Assembly (NCBI RefSeq): GCF_011046485.1
Contig: NZ_CP049256.1
Coordinates: 3,286,001-3,350,000 of the forward strand
Origin: Microbacterium sp. 4R-513
GTDB taxonomy: Bacteria; Actinomycetota; Actinomycetes; Actinomycetales; Microbacteriaceae
DNA: 64,000 nt
Direction: 5' to 3'
Shown here in pieces: positions 26,364-39,942 of this stretch. The notes below the pieces were generated by a model that was not told where the DNA came from, made no database searches, and worked only from the letters and a program-made list of their open reading frames with translations. The number at the start of each line of letters is the position of its first letter. The stretch's first letter is position 1. The translations under genes and the position numbers were made by a program.

Positions 26364-27712
26364 GCGACCGGGAGCGCGCGGACGCCGTCTACACGGCACT
26401 CCTGCAGCGGCAGGGTGAGCGGTGGGTGCAGCCCCGCGTAGAGCGCACGCGACGGGTGCTCGAGCTGCTCGACGACCCACAGCGCACGTATCGCGTCGTG
26501 CACGTGACGGGGACGAACGGCAAGACGTCGACGAGCCGCATGATCGAGAGCCTCGTGCGGGCCCACGGCCTGCGGACGGGACTCTTCACCAGCCCGCACC
26601 TCGAGCGCTTCACGGAGCGCATCATGATCGACGGCGAGCCGATCGACGACGCCGCGATCGCCGAGGCCTGGGACGAAGTCGAGCCCTTCATCGGCCTCGT
26701 GGACGCCGAGCTGGCGGCCGCGGGCGATGCGCCGCTGACGTTCTTCGAGCTGCTCACGGTGCTCGCCTTCGTCGCGTTCGCCGACGCCCCCGTCGACGTC
26801 GCGGTGGTCGAAGTCGGCATGGGGGGCTCGTGGGACTCCACGAACACGGCGGACGGAGACGTCGCGGTGATCGCGCCGATCGATCTGGACCACGCCGACC
26901 GGCTCGGCGAGACGATCGGCGAGATCGCGTCGGTCAAGGCCGGGATCATCAAGGACGGAGCGGCCGTCGTGTCGTCACGTCAGGATGCCGCCGCGGAGCA
27001 GGTGCTGCGCGCCGCGGCGGCGGAGAAGGGCGCGACCATCGCGTTCGAGGGGCAGGACTTCGCGCTCGCGGAGGGCCGGCTCGCCGTGGGCGGTCAGGCC
27101 ATCACGGTGCGCGGCCTCGCCGGGGTGTACGAGGACGAGTACCTCCCGCTGTACGGTGCGCACCAGGGCTTCAACGCGGCGCTCGCCATCGCGGCCGTCG
27201 AGTCGCTCATCGGCGGCGGCACGCAGCCCATCACGGGGGACATCCTCGCCGAGGGGCTCGGTCAGTCGACGTCGCCCGGCCGCCTGCAGCTCGTCGGGGT
27301 GAGCCCGACCGTCCTCGTCGACGCGGCGCACAACCCGCACGGCGCGCGGGCGCTGGTCGAGGCCCTGCGCGAGTCGTTCGACTTCGACGAGTGGGGCGTC
27401 GTGCTCGGCATCCTCGCCGACAAGGATGCCGCCGGAATCGTCGCCGCTCTCGCACCCGTCGCAACCCACGTCTTCGCGACCGCGCCCGCCTCCGATCGCG
27501 CCAACGACGCTGACCGCATCGCCGACCTCGCGGAGCTCGCGGGTCTCGCGGTGACCGTGCACGGCGATGTCGCGGATGCCTCGGACGCGGCGCGGGAGTG
27601 GGCCTCCGCATCCGATCGGCGCGCCGTCGTCATCGCAGGATCGGTGGTGCTCGCCGGTGAGGCGCTTGCGCTCGCTGCAGCAGAGGACTGGAAGTCGGGG
27701 TGGTCGGAGTGA
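26360..27712 (+). CDS. folC: bifunctional folylpolyglutamate synthase/dihydrofolate synthase
   Basis: Mur-ligase-type enzyme (450 aa) that adds glutamate to dihydropteroate and to folates. The P-loop is GTNGKTST at residues 51-58, followed by [12 protein letters not shown] and the DLDHADRLG block that binds Mg and folate. The C-terminal domain begins near [10 protein letters not shown]. Its ATG overlaps the ileS stop and its end overlaps the next gene, forming one operon ileS-folC-DUF4233-ndk. Confidence 0.95.
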   Translation: MSDRERADAVYTALLQRQGERWVQPRVERTRRVLELLDDPQRTYRVVHVTGTNGKTSTSRMIESLVRAHGLRTGLFTSPHLERFTERIMIDGEPIDDAAIAEAWDEVEPFIGLVDAELAAAGDAPLTFFELLTVLAFVAFADAPVDVAVVEVGMGGSWDSTNTADGDVAVIAPIDLDHADRLGETIGEIASVKAGIIKDGAAVVSSRQDAAAEQVLRAAAAEKGATIAFEGQDFALAEGRLAVGGQAITVRGLAGVYEDEYLPLYGAHQGFNAALAIAAVESLIGGGTQPITGDILAEGLGQSTSPGRLQLVGVSPTVLVDAAHNPHGARALVEALRESFDFDEWGVVLGILADKDAAGIVAALAPVATHVFATAPASDRANDADRIADLAELAGLAVTVHGDVADASDAAREWASASDRRAVVIAGSVVLAGEALALAAAEDWKSGWSE

Positions 27713-28122
27713 CGGCCGCCGCAGACGCGCCGCGACCTGCCCGCCGGGCCAGGGGAGCGGCGGAGTCGCTCGGCTCGATCGTGCTCGTGTTCGAGTCGGT
27801 CGTCGTCTTCCTCGGAGGTCTCGCGGTGTTCGGGCTGCAGGCGCTCCCCGCCGGCATTCCCGCATGGTGGGGGATCGTCGCGGGAACCGTCCTGGCGATC
27901 CTGATGCTGCTGACGGCAGGACTTCTCCGGCACCGCTGGGCGATCGTCGTCGGCTGGGTGCTGCAGGCGATCCTCCTGCTCGGAGCCCTGCTGCTTCCCG
28001 CGCTCGCGATCGTCGCGCTGATTTTCGGCGGCATGTGGGCGTATGCGACGATCAAGGGGGCGTCGCTCGACAGGCGGAACGCCCGACTGGCCGCCGAGGC
28101 CGAGAACGCGAACGGAGACTGA
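27709..28122 (+). CDS. DUF4233 membrane protein
   Basis: 137-aa membrane protein of the DUF4233 family, which recurs between folC and ndk in Actinobacteria. Four hydrophobic helices follow a basic N-terminus ([14 protein letters not shown]); the last ends in GGMWAYATIKGAS before a polar tail. GTG 27709 overlaps the folC stop (GTGA); an in-frame GTG at 27700 would add three residues. Function unknown; the conserved position suggests a role in the same unit, which is inference. Confidence 0.82.
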   Translation: MTAAADAPRPARRARGAAESLGSIVLVFESVVVFLGGLAVFGLQALPAGIPAWWGIVAGTVLAILMLLTAGLLRHRWAIVVGWVLQAILLLGALLLPALAIVALIFGGMWAYATIKGASLDRRNARLAAEAENANGD

Positions 28123-28123
28123 A

Positions 28124-28537
28124 TTGGCCACCGAAGAAACCCTCGTCCTCGTCAAGCCCGACGGCGTCGCCCGCGGGCTCACCGGGCAGATCCTCGCCCG
28201 CATCGAGGCGAAGGGCTACTCGCTCGTCGACATCCGGCTCGTCGAGCCCGACCGCGAGACCCTCGAGAAGCACTACGCGGAGCACGACGGCAAGCCGTTC
28301 TACGAGCCGCTCCTCGAGTTCATGATGTCCGGCCCCTCCGTCGCGATCCGCCTCGCGGGCAACCGCGTCATCGAGGGCTTCCGGTCCCTCGCCGGCACCA
28401 CCGACCCGACGACCGCCGCGCCCGGCACGATCCGCGGGGACTTCGGCCGCGACTGGGGCCTGAAGGTTCAGCAGAACCTCGTGCACGGCTCCGACTCGGT
28501 CGAGTCCGCGCAGCGCGAGCTCGCGATCTGGTTCTGA
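28124..28537 (+). CDS. ndk: nucleoside diphosphate kinase
   Basis: Balances NTP pools by phosphate transfer through a phospho-histidine. The N-terminal TLVLVKPDGV and the active site NLVHGSDSVESA with His121 are both clear, and the 137-aa length is standard. The start is a TTG one base after the previous stop, with GGAG upstream; no ATG or GTG in frame would preserve the conserved N-terminus. Confidence 0.96.
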   Translation: MATEETLVLVKPDGVARGLTGQILARIEAKGYSLVDIRLVEPDRETLEKHYAEHDGKPFYEPLLEFMMSGPSVAIRLAGNRVIEGFRSLAGTTDPTTAAPGTIRGDFGRDWGLKVQQNLVHGSDSVESAQRELAIWF

Positions 28538-28559
28538 CGCCGAGCCGCGGCATCCGTTC

Positions 28560-29162
28560 TCAGAAGAGGGCGCCCAGGACGTCCAGGCGGACCTGCGCCA
28601 GCACCGCCACGATGGCGTAGCTCACGATCGCCATGAGCGGCACCCAGCCGATGAGCTTGTCGGCGCCCTGGCGGACGCGGTTCGACACGGGGATGATCCC
28701 CGCCCGGAACAGGTGGATGGTGACGACGTAGAACGTCGGGATCGTCACGACCCAGGTCACCATGCACCACGGGCACAACGTTCCCAGCACGAAGATGCTC
28801 TGGCTGATGAGCCAGATCACGAATCCGAACGCGAACGCGATCCCCGCCCAGAAGCAGAGCCAGAACCAGCGCGCGAAGCGCGCCCCGGCGAGGATGGCCA
28901 TGCCGACGACGATCGGGGCGACCCACCCGGTGAGCCCGAGGATCGGGTTGGGGAAGCCGAAGACGCTGCCCTGCGCCGAGTCCAGGTTCTTGGTGCACTG
29001 CACGAGCGGACTGAAGTCGCACGACGCGGCTTCACCCGGGTTCGCGAGGGCGTGGAACTTCTCCATCGTGAGCGAGAAGGCCGCCCACCATCCGATGACC
29101 CCCGCGATGATCAGCCAGACGGCCATCGCGGTGGGGCGGGTGTGCGACTGGGGCGAAGGCAT
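28560..29162 (-). CDS. vitamin K epoxide reductase (VKOR) family protein
   Basis: 200-aa membrane protein that in bacteria reoxidises DsbA-like partners through menaquinone. The redox CPWC is in LGTLCPWCMV, and the loop cysteine pair is in ASCDFSPLVQC. Five hydrophobic segments fit VKOR. It has no fused thioredoxin domain, so a separate Dsb-type partner would be needed; none is in this window. CATAAT lies seven bases before the ATG, close to a leaderless layout. Confidence 0.92.
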   Translation of the reverse strand: MPSPQSHTRPTAMAVWLIIAGVIGWWAAFSLTMEKFHALANPGEAASCDFSPLVQCTKNLDSAQGSVFGFPNPILGLTGWVAPIVVGMAILAGARFARWFWLCFWAGIAFAFGFVIWLISQSIFVLGTLCPWCMVTWVVTIPTFYVVTIHLFRAGIIPVSNRVRQGADKLIGWVPLMAIVSYAIVAVLAQVRLDVLGALF

Positions 29163-29463
29163 GCCTCGGATTATGGCATCGAGGACTGTGCGGATGCCGC
29201 GTCCCCACGCCGCGCCGGGACCGCTCGCACGCGCCGCCACGCAATCGGCGGGGGAAAGTGCGATAATGGTCCTCGATGCGTCGCGGCCGCGCCGCCTGCG
29301 CATCACAGAAGACTTCAGGGCGATGACAGCCCTTTCGCAGCGCGAAGTCCCGCCGACGAGCCGGATCCCGCTGCAGACCGAGTGAGTTCGCGGCACCGCA
29401 GGTGCGGCGCCGCACGAGATTTCGCCGGGCGACGCGCGGTGTCGCCCCGCAGGGAGTACGCCG
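29163..29463. other. rne upstream region and leader
   Basis: About 300 bp without a gene. GATAAT at 29262-29267 is the best -10 box, which would give rne a leader of roughly 190 bases. GGGCGAC (29427-29433) and GTCGCCC (29441-29447) form a hairpin just before the AGGGAG ribosome site (29451-29456). No known leader RNA family was recognised. Confidence 0.5.
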
Positions 29464-31944
<2,481 letters not shown>

Positions 31945-31967
31945 CGGTCCGCGCCGGCGGCGCAGGC

Positions 31968-32240
31968 TCAGGCCTGGCGCCGCTCGCGCGCCGTCACGCG
32001 CAAGCCCGAGGCGATGAGGGCGCGCACGAGCGTCCGGCCGTCGACGTGTCGGGCGCCCGCGGCCACGAGGCGCGCGTGCGCCTCGTCGGGGACGTCGTAG
32101 TGGTCGCGGTCGAATCCGCGGCGGGGTATCCCGTTCGCCGCGGCGAAGGCGTGCAGCTCCTCGAGGTTGTCGTCCGAGACCAGGTGCGCCCACAGCCTCC
32201 CGTGGGCGGGCCAGCGCGGATCGTCGATGAGGATCGCCAC
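31968..32240 (-). CDS. DUF4031 domain protein
   Basis: 90-aa protein matching the small DUF4031 family: MAILIDDPRWPAHGRLWAHL at the N-terminus, then DDNLEELHAFA and GFDRDHYDVPDEAHA. No membrane segment. The GTG start lies six bases after TAGGAT, a leaderless arrangement. Function unknown; His and Asp residues in HYDVPDE are the most conserved-looking features. Confidence 0.82.
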   Translation of the reverse strand: MAILIDDPRWPAHGRLWAHLVSDDNLEELHAFAAANGIPRRGFDRDHYDVPDEAHARLVAAGARHVDGRTLVRALIASGLRVTARERRQA

Positions 32241-32246
32241 GTGCCG

Positions 32247-32252
32247 ATCCTA
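32247..32252 (-). promoter_or_regulatory. -10 hexamer TAGGAT, leaderless start
   Basis: Minus-strand TAGGAT ends six bases before the GTG of the DUF4031 gene. Confidence 0.5.
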
Positions 32253-32323
32253 TGCACGGCGAGCAGCGACACGGCTCGGCGCGCTTTTGGGGTTTGCCGA
32301 GGCATCCGGTAAAGTAGTCCTTT

Positions 32324-32345
32324 GGTGCGTCGAGAAATCCGCACC
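32324..32345 (+). promoter_or_regulatory. hairpin in the rplU leader
   Basis: GGTGCG (32324-32329) can pair with CGCACC (32340-32345) near the start of the rplU leader. TAAAGT just upstream (32310-32315) may be the -10 box. It could be a site for L21-type autogenous control, but no known family was recognised. Confidence 0.35.
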
Positions 32346-32399
32346 ACGTCTTCGACGACATCCCGAGCGCGTGCGCTCCAAGAAGAAACAAGGTGTGAA

Positions 32400-32708
32400 G
32401 TGGTTTACGCAGTTGTGCGCGCCGGTGGCCGGCAGGAGAAGGTCCAGGTCGGCACGGTCGTCGTCCTCGACCGCCAGGCGGCCAAGGTCGGCGACAAGAT
32501 CGAGCTCCCCGCGGTTCTGCTCGTGGACGGCGACGCCGTCACGACGGATGCCGACAAGCTCTCGAAGGTCGTCGTCACCGCCGAGGTCCTCGGCGAGGAG
32601 CGCGGCCCGAAGATCGTGATCCAGAAGTTCAAGAACAAGACCGGCTACAAGAAGCGCCAGGGCCACCGTCAGGACCTCACGCGCGTCAAGATCACCGGCA
32701 TCAAGTAA
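32400..32708 (+). CDS. rplU: 50S ribosomal protein L21
   Basis: Large-subunit protein L21 (102 aa) that binds 23S rRNA next to L20. [18 protein letters not shown] at the N-terminus and [15 protein letters not shown] near the C-terminus are diagnostic. The GTG is chosen because it gives the standard N-terminus and follows AAGGTG; the open frame upstream is leader. rpmA follows after 21 bases, the universal L21-L27 pair. Confidence 0.96.
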   Translation: MVYAVVRAGGRQEKVQVGTVVVLDRQAAKVGDKIELPAVLLVDGDAVTTDADKLSKVVVTAEVLGEERGPKIVIQKFKNKTGYKKRQGHRQDLTRVKITGIK

Positions 32709-32729
32709 GTCCAGGAAGAGACTCGAGAG

Positions 32730-35454
<2,725 letters not shown>

Positions 35455-35463
35455 ACTGGGGCG

Positions 35464-36723
35464 ATGACCACGACCGCGACGACTCCGCGCGAGCGCATGC
35501 TGCTCGCCAAGGATGCGGCACGCCGCATCGGCCTGCTGACCGACGAGGAGAAGAGCAGCGCGCTGCGGGCGATCGCCGATGCGATCGAGGCCTCGGCGGC
35601 GGATGTCGTGGCCGCCAACGCGGAGGATCTCGAGCGCGGCCGGCAGACGGGGCTCTCGGAGGCGCTGCTCGACCGTCTGCGGCTCGACGAGCCGCGGGTC
35701 GCCGCTCTCGCAGCCGCCGTCCGCGACATCGCGGCCCTTCCCGACCCGGTCGGCCGCGTGCTGGACGAGCGGACGCTGCCGAACGGCGTCGAGCTCACGA
35801 AGGTGTCCGTGCCGTTCGGTGTGGTCGGCTCGATCTACGAGGCCCGACCGAACGTGACGGTCGACATCGCCGCGCTCGCACTCCGTTCCGGCAACGCGGT
35901 CGTGCTCCGCGGCGGGACGGCCGCCGAGCTCACGAACGCCGCCCTCGTCCGCGCGATGCGCGCCGCACTGGCTGACCGAGGGATCGACCCCGAGGCGATC
36001 CAGACGGTCGACGAGTTCGGCCGCGAGGGCGCCAAGGCGCTCATGCAGGCGCGCGGGATCGTCGACGTCCTCGTCCCTCGAGGCAGCGCCCAGCTCATCG
36101 AGACGGTCGTGACCGAGTCATCCGTCCCCGTCATCGAGACGGGCGCCGGTGTGGTGCACATCGTCCTCGATGAGACGGCGCCGCTCGACTGGGCGCGCGA
36201 CATCGTCGTCAACGCGAAGGTCCAGCGGCCGAGCGTCTGCAACTCGGTCGAGACGGTGCTCGTACACCGCGGCGCGGCCGAGCGTCTCGTGCCGCCCCTC
36301 GTCGATGCGCTGCGGGCCCGAGGAGTCACGGTCCACGGAGACGGCGTCGTCCAGGGGCTCGCCGGGGGAGTAGTCACCGCGACGGACGAAGACTGGCAGA
36401 CCGAGTATCTGTCGCTCGACCTCGCGATGCGCGTCGTCGACGACCTCGACGACGCACTCGACCACATCCGCACCTACTCGACCCACCACACCGAGTCGAT
36501 CGTGACGGAGGACGAGGCGAACGCCGAGCGTTTCCTCGCCGAAGTCGACTCGGCGGTCGTCATGGTCAACACGTCGACGCGCTTCACCGACGGCGGGGAG
36601 TTCGGCTTCGGCGCCGAGGTAGGCATCTCGACGCAGAAGCTGCACGCGCGGGGTCCGATGGGCCTCGCCGAGCTCACCAGCACGAAGTGGCTCGCGCGGG
36701 GCTCCGGGCAGGTCCGGGCCTGA
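35464..36723 (+). CDS. proA: gamma-glutamyl phosphate reductase
   Basis: Second step of proline synthesis: NADPH-dependent reduction of glutamyl phosphate, channelled from ProB. 419 aa with the ALDH-like fold: YEARPNVTVD and LRSGNAVVLRGG in the cofactor domain, and catalytic Cys259 in PSVCNSVETVL. GAEVGISTQKLHARGPMGL near the end is the family signature. The gap to proB is nine bases, with an apparent leaderless promoter in the junction. Confidence 0.96.
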   Translation: MTTTATTPRERMLLAKDAARRIGLLTDEEKSSALRAIADAIEASAADVVAANAEDLERGRQTGLSEALLDRLRLDEPRVAALAAAVRDIAALPDPVGRVLDERTLPNGVELTKVSVPFGVVGSIYEARPNVTVDIAALALRSGNAVVLRGGTAAELTNAALVRAMRAALADRGIDPEAIQTVDEFGREGAKALMQARGIVDVLVPRGSAQLIETVVTESSVPVIETGAGVVHIVLDETAPLDWARDIVVNAKVQRPSVCNSVETVLVHRGAAERLVPPLVDALRARGVTVHGDGVVQGLAGGVVTATDEDWQTEYLSLDLAMRVVDDLDDALDHIRTYSTHHTESIVTEDEANAERFLAEVDSAVVMVNTSTRFTDGGEFGFGAEVGISTQKLHARGPMGLAELTSTKWLARGSGQVRA

Positions 36724-36728
36724 CGGCA

Positions 36729-36734
36729 TAGACT
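36729..36734 (+). promoter_or_regulatory. -10 hexamer TAGACT upstream of the 73-aa gene
   Basis: TAGACT lies five bases after the proA stop and 46 bases before the next ATG, which has its own GGAG site, so a promoter for the nadD group may start here. Confidence 0.4.
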
Positions 36735-36779
36735 GGTCGAGCGCGCCCGAAGGGGGCGTGAGCCCGAAACGGAGATCGA

Positions 36780-37001
36780 ATGACCGTCGCTACGCTGATC
36801 GCCCTCGCCGCAGAAGAGGCCGAACACCACAACGTCGCTCTCGAGACCGTCGGCTTCGGCATCATCGCGATCGTCGTTTTCGTCTCCCTCGCGCTCGTCA
36901 CTCTGACCTACCGCAACGTCGCCAACCGTCATGCGCACAAGGCGGAGGCCTACGCCCGCGCCCACGCGAACGACGTTCAGCAGGCGGGCCACGGCCACTA
37001 A
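36780..37001 (+). CDS. small single-span membrane protein upstream of nadD
   Basis: 73-aa protein with one hydrophobic helix at about residues 23-43 ([20 protein letters not shown]), an acidic, His-containing N-terminus (AAEEAEHHN) and a His-rich polar tail ending in GHGH. CGGAG precedes the ATG. A similar small gene between proA and nadD is common in Microbacteriaceae. Function unknown; the terminal histidines could bind metal, which is only a guess. Confidence 0.72.
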   Translation: MTVATLIALAAEEAEHHNVALETVGFGIIAIVVFVSLALVTLTYRNVANRHAHKAEAYARAHANDVQQAGHGH

Positions 37002-37008
37002 GGCGCGC

Positions 37009-37605
37009 ATGACGGTGGCACGAGCCCCGAGGATCGGGGTCATGGGCGGGACGTTCGATCCCATCCACCACGGTCACCTCGTGGCTGCCAGCGAAGTCGC
37101 TCAGTCATTCGATCTCGACGAGGTCGTCTTCGTGCCCACGGGCCAGCCGTGGCAGAAGAGCGACGTCAGCCTGAGCGAGCATCGCTATCTCATGACGGTG
37201 ATCGCCACGGCATCCAATCCCCAGTTCACCGTGAGCCGCGTCGACATCGACCGCGGGGGACTCACGTACACGATCGACACTCTGCGCGACCTCAAGAGCG
37301 AGCGACCCGACGCCGAGCTCTTCTTCATCACCGGCGCCGACGCCATAGCGCAGATTCTCAGCTGGAGAGATCATGATGAACTGTGGGAACTCGCCCACTT
37401 CGTCGCGGTCTCCCGCCCCGGGCACGTCCTGAGCACTGACGGGCTGCCCAGTGACGATGTCAGTCAGCTCGAGGTCCCGGCCCTCGCCATCTCATCGACG
37501 GACTGCCGCGACCGCGTCCGTCACGGTCACCCCGTGTGGTATCTCGTTCCGGACGGCGTCGTCCAATACATTGCGAAGCACCATCTCTACCGGAGCAAGG
37601 AATGA
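37009..37605 (+). CDS. nadD: nicotinate-nucleotide adenylyltransferase
   Basis: Makes deamido-NAD from nicotinate mononucleotide and ATP (198 aa). The nucleotidyltransferase motif [12 protein letters not shown] starts at residue 13, and ISSTDCRDR near residue 165 is the second ATP-binding motif. ATG 37009 is the last start before the motif; no strong ribosome site is visible. The next gene overlaps its stop by ATGA. Confidence 0.95.
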   Translation: MTVARAPRIGVMGGTFDPIHHGHLVAASEVAQSFDLDEVVFVPTGQPWQKSDVSLSEHRYLMTVIATASNPQFTVSRVDIDRGGLTYTIDTLRDLKSERPDAELFFITGADAIAQILSWRDHDELWELAHFVAVSRPGHVLSTDGLPSDDVSQLEVPALAISSTDCRDRVRHGHPVWYLVPDGVVQYIAKHHLYRSKE

Positions 37606-38840
37606 GCACACCCGAGCACCCCGAGACTCCACCGCTCACCCGCAAGCAGTTGCGAGAGATCCGGAACACCGGAGCAACCCCCGTCATCGACACCAGCGCC
37701 GCCCCGACCGTCGCGACGCAGGAGTCTGCTGCCCCGCAGGATGAGACGGATGCCGCGCCCGTCGCGCCTCCGCCGGTCGAGGCATCCCTCCCCCCTGTCG
37801 CTCCGCTTCCGCGGCCCGCGGAGCCCATCGTGCTTCCCGAGCCGCCGGGGCCCGACCGCGGAGTGGACCTCGGCGTCTCGCCCCTGACCCGTCGTCAGGC
37901 GCGGCAGCAGGAGCGTATCCGCACCGCCTCCGTGCCCGTCATCACCCCCGATGTCGCCGCCGCCTATGCAGCGCAGTCAGCGTCCACGCCGGCCGTTGAT
38001 CCCGTGCCGCCCGTCTTCCCGCCGCTCGTCGACCGCGTTCCCTCCTCGAACCCCGAAACGGGCGAGAACCCGTTCGCCGCCCTCGGCATGGAGTCGGGAC
38101 CGACACCCGTCATCGTCGAGGACGACACCTCTGACGAGGTCGTCGTCGTCGAAGAGGCCCCGGCAGACGACGGTCCGGTCGCGCTTCTCGAAGAGACCTC
38201 GGACGACACCTCGGACGACACCTCGGACATCCTCGCGGACGACGAGACGTCGGATGCCTCCGACATCTTCCGTTCCGCCGCGGCGGAGCCGGGCGTCGAA
38301 GAAGACCGAGAGGACGAAGAGCACGAAGAGGACGGCACCCCGCGGGTCGTCGACCCCGGGTTCGGTGCCGCGCTGCTCGCCGGCGAGACCGGGAGCACCG
38401 AGGCGGTTCCGCCGTCGTTCGACGACCTCATCGCGCGTTCGTCGAGCGGATCGGTCGCGACGCCCAATGCGCTGATCCTCTCCCAGTCGCCCGACGGCGG
38501 CCCCATCGTCGCTCCGGTCACGGCGACGGGCGAGGTGCTCATCACGGGAACCCTGAACCTGCCAGAGGGCCTCGGCTCGACCGGTCACGCGCCGGGAACG
38601 GCCGACGGCAAAGAGGTCGACGCGGTGCTCGTGGACGGCGAGCTGCCCGCCCACTCTTCACCCACGCCGATCGCCGCGAGCGCGGCGATCAGCACGGCCA
38701 AGACGCCCGGCGAGATCATCAAGCCGCCGGCACCCGAGAAGGGCGGGCGCCTCATGCTGACGCTCGCCATCACCGCCGGCGTGCTCGCGCTCGCTCTCGT
38801 CGGCGTCCTCATCCTCGCTTTCGCGACAGGAGTGTTCTGA
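37602..38840 (+). CDS. acidic, Pro-rich tail-anchored membrane protein with duplicated PLTRxQ motif
   Basis: 412-aa protein not assigned to a family. A motif occurs twice: [20 protein letters not shown] (residues 11-30) and a related [20 protein letters not shown] (94-113). Between and after are low-complexity Pro/Ala stretches and a very acidic block ([24 protein letters not shown], about residues 170-245). One hydrophobic helix ends the protein (about 385-410, [20 protein letters not shown]), so it is probably anchored by its C-terminus with a long cytoplasmic domain. It is chained to nadD (ATGA) and rsfS (TGATG). Confidence 0.8.
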   Translation: MSTPEHPETPPLTRKQLREIRNTGATPVIDTSAAPTVATQESAAPQDETDAAPVAPPPVEASLPPVAPLPRPAEPIVLPEPPGPDRGVDLGVSPLTRRQARQQERIRTASVPVITPDVAAAYAAQSASTPAVDPVPPVFPPLVDRVPSSNPETGENPFAALGMESGPTPVIVEDDTSDEVVVVEEAPADDGPVALLEETSDDTSDDTSDILADDETSDASDIFRSAAAEPGVEEDREDEEHEEDGTPRVVDPGFGAALLAGETGSTEAVPPSFDDLIARSSSGSVATPNALILSQSPDGGPIVAPVTATGEVLITGTLNLPEGLGSTGHAPGTADGKEVDAVLVDGELPAHSSPTPIAASAAISTAKTPGEIIKPPAPEKGGRLMLTLAITAGVLALALVGVLILAFATGVF

Positions 38841-39220
38841 TGACGGCGAGTGATAACGGACGACGGATGCTGCAGATCGCCGCGGCGGCCGCGGACTCGA
38901 AGGGCGGCGAGGACCTCATCGGTCTCGACGTTTCCGAGCCGCTCCCGCTGGTCGACATCTTCCTGCTCGTGACAGGGCGCAGCGAGCGGAACGTCGCCGC
39001 CATCGCCGACGAGATCGAGGAGAAGCTGCTCGAGGCGGGGCACAAGCGCCTCCGTCGCGAGGGTCGTCAGGAGTCCCGCTGGGTGCTGCTCGACTTCGGC
39101 GACCTCGTGGTCCATGTCTTCCACGAGCAGGAGCGCGTCTACTACGGCCTCGAGCGGCTCTGGAAGGACTGCCCCGTGGTTCCGATCGACCTTCCGGAGC
39201 GGGTCACGCCGGCGCAGTAG
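38840..39220 (+). CDS. rsfS: ribosome silencing factor RsfS
   Basis: 126-aa factor that binds L14 on the 50S subunit and blocks subunit joining under nutrient shortage. LDVSEPLPLVDIFLLVTG, the ESRWVLLDFGDLVVHVF core and the final YGLERLWKDCP are characteristic. Its ATG shares one base with the stop of the tail-anchored gene, so it belongs to the nadD group. Confidence 0.95.
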   Translation: MTASDNGRRMLQIAAAAADSKGGEDLIGLDVSEPLPLVDIFLLVTGRSERNVAAIADEIEEKLLEAGHKRLRREGRQESRWVLLDFGDLVVHVFHEQERVYYGLERLWKDCPVVPIDLPERVTPAQ

Positions 39221-39232
39221 GACGGACGGTGA

Positions 39233-39667
39233 TCACTGGAGGCAGAACTCGTTGCCCTCAGGATCCTGCATCTGCCAATAGCGCTCAGGCCAGGGACCCC
39301 ACTCCTGCTCGACGAGTCGGACGACCATCGCACCCAGTGCGACCAGGCGATCCTTCTCGGCGTCGAGCTTCGAGTGATCGCTCGGCGGGTCGTCGGGGCC
39401 GCGCGCGACGTTGACGTCGAGGTGCAGGCGGTTGCGCCCCTCCTTGGCGCCGTCCGCGTGATGGAAGAAGAAGCGAGGGCCCCTGCCCTCGGGGTCCTCT
39501 GCCAGCGCCCGCTTGGAGAGGTCCTCCTCGGTGAGGCCACTCTCGAGCAGCTGCGACTTGAGCGGCTCCTCCCACTCCTCGTGGGGGTAGCCGAAGACGT
39601 CCGCCCAGAAGTGCGCCAGGCGGCGTGGATCGTTCGCGTAGAAGGTGATGTTGCCGAGCGTGGGCAT
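39233..39667 (-). CDS. VOC/glyoxalase-like domain protein
   Basis: 144-aa protein of the vicinal-oxygen-chelate superfamily: paired beta-alpha-beta-beta-beta modules starting at GNITFYANDPRRLAHFWADV and ending at PWPERYWQMQDPEGNEFCL. Candidate metal residues are a His in RLHLDVNV and the final Glu in GNEF. AAGGGAG lies before ATG 39667. Reaction unknown; relatives include dioxygenases and antibiotic-binding proteins. Confidence 0.85.
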   Translation of the reverse strand: MPTLGNITFYANDPRRLAHFWADVFGYPHEEWEEPLKSQLLESGLTEEDLSKRALAEDPEGRGPRFFFHHADGAKEGRNRLHLDVNVARGPDDPPSDHSKLDAEKDRLVALGAMVVRLVEQEWGPWPERYWQMQDPEGNEFCLQ

Positions 39668-39788
39668 GGTCTCCCTTTCGTCGTGCTCCCGACGGTAAGG
39701 GGACCCGCCGACACCCGCGATGGTTCGAGGCATCCGTCCGGATGTTGTAAGCTTGACGGGTTGCCTCGGGCTTCCCGGGGTCGCAGAT

Positions 39789-39861
39789 GGGCCTGTGGCG
39801 CAGCTGGTAGCGCACCTGCATGGCATGCAGGGGGTCAGGGGTTCGAGTCCCCTCAGGTCCA
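39789..39861 (+). tRNA. tRNA-Ala (anticodon GGC)
   Basis: Acceptor GGGCCTG pairs with CAGGTCC (one G-T pair), anticodon stem CCTGC/GCAGG with loop ATGGCAT (anticodon GGC, reading GCC/GCT), T loop TTCGAGT, discriminator A. CCA is not encoded. Confidence 0.97.
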
Positions 39862-39868
39862 CCGAAAT

Positions 39869-39904
39869 GCAGAAGGCGTCCCGACCGGGGCGCCTTCTGC
39901 TTTT
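39869..39904 (+). terminator. terminator after tRNA-Ala
   Basis: Arms GCAGAAGGCG and CGCCTTCTGC with an inner CCCGACCGGGG, followed by TTTT. A classic intrinsic terminator. Confidence 0.85.
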
Positions 39905-39942
39905 CGTCTTCGACCACCTCGCGAGGGAGCCTTGGGCTCGCG

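Noticed and set aside
22845..26480. 1211-codon open frame antisense to ileS
   Set aside because: Mirror of the ileS codon pattern; no family motif, no start signal, and it crosses the T-box.
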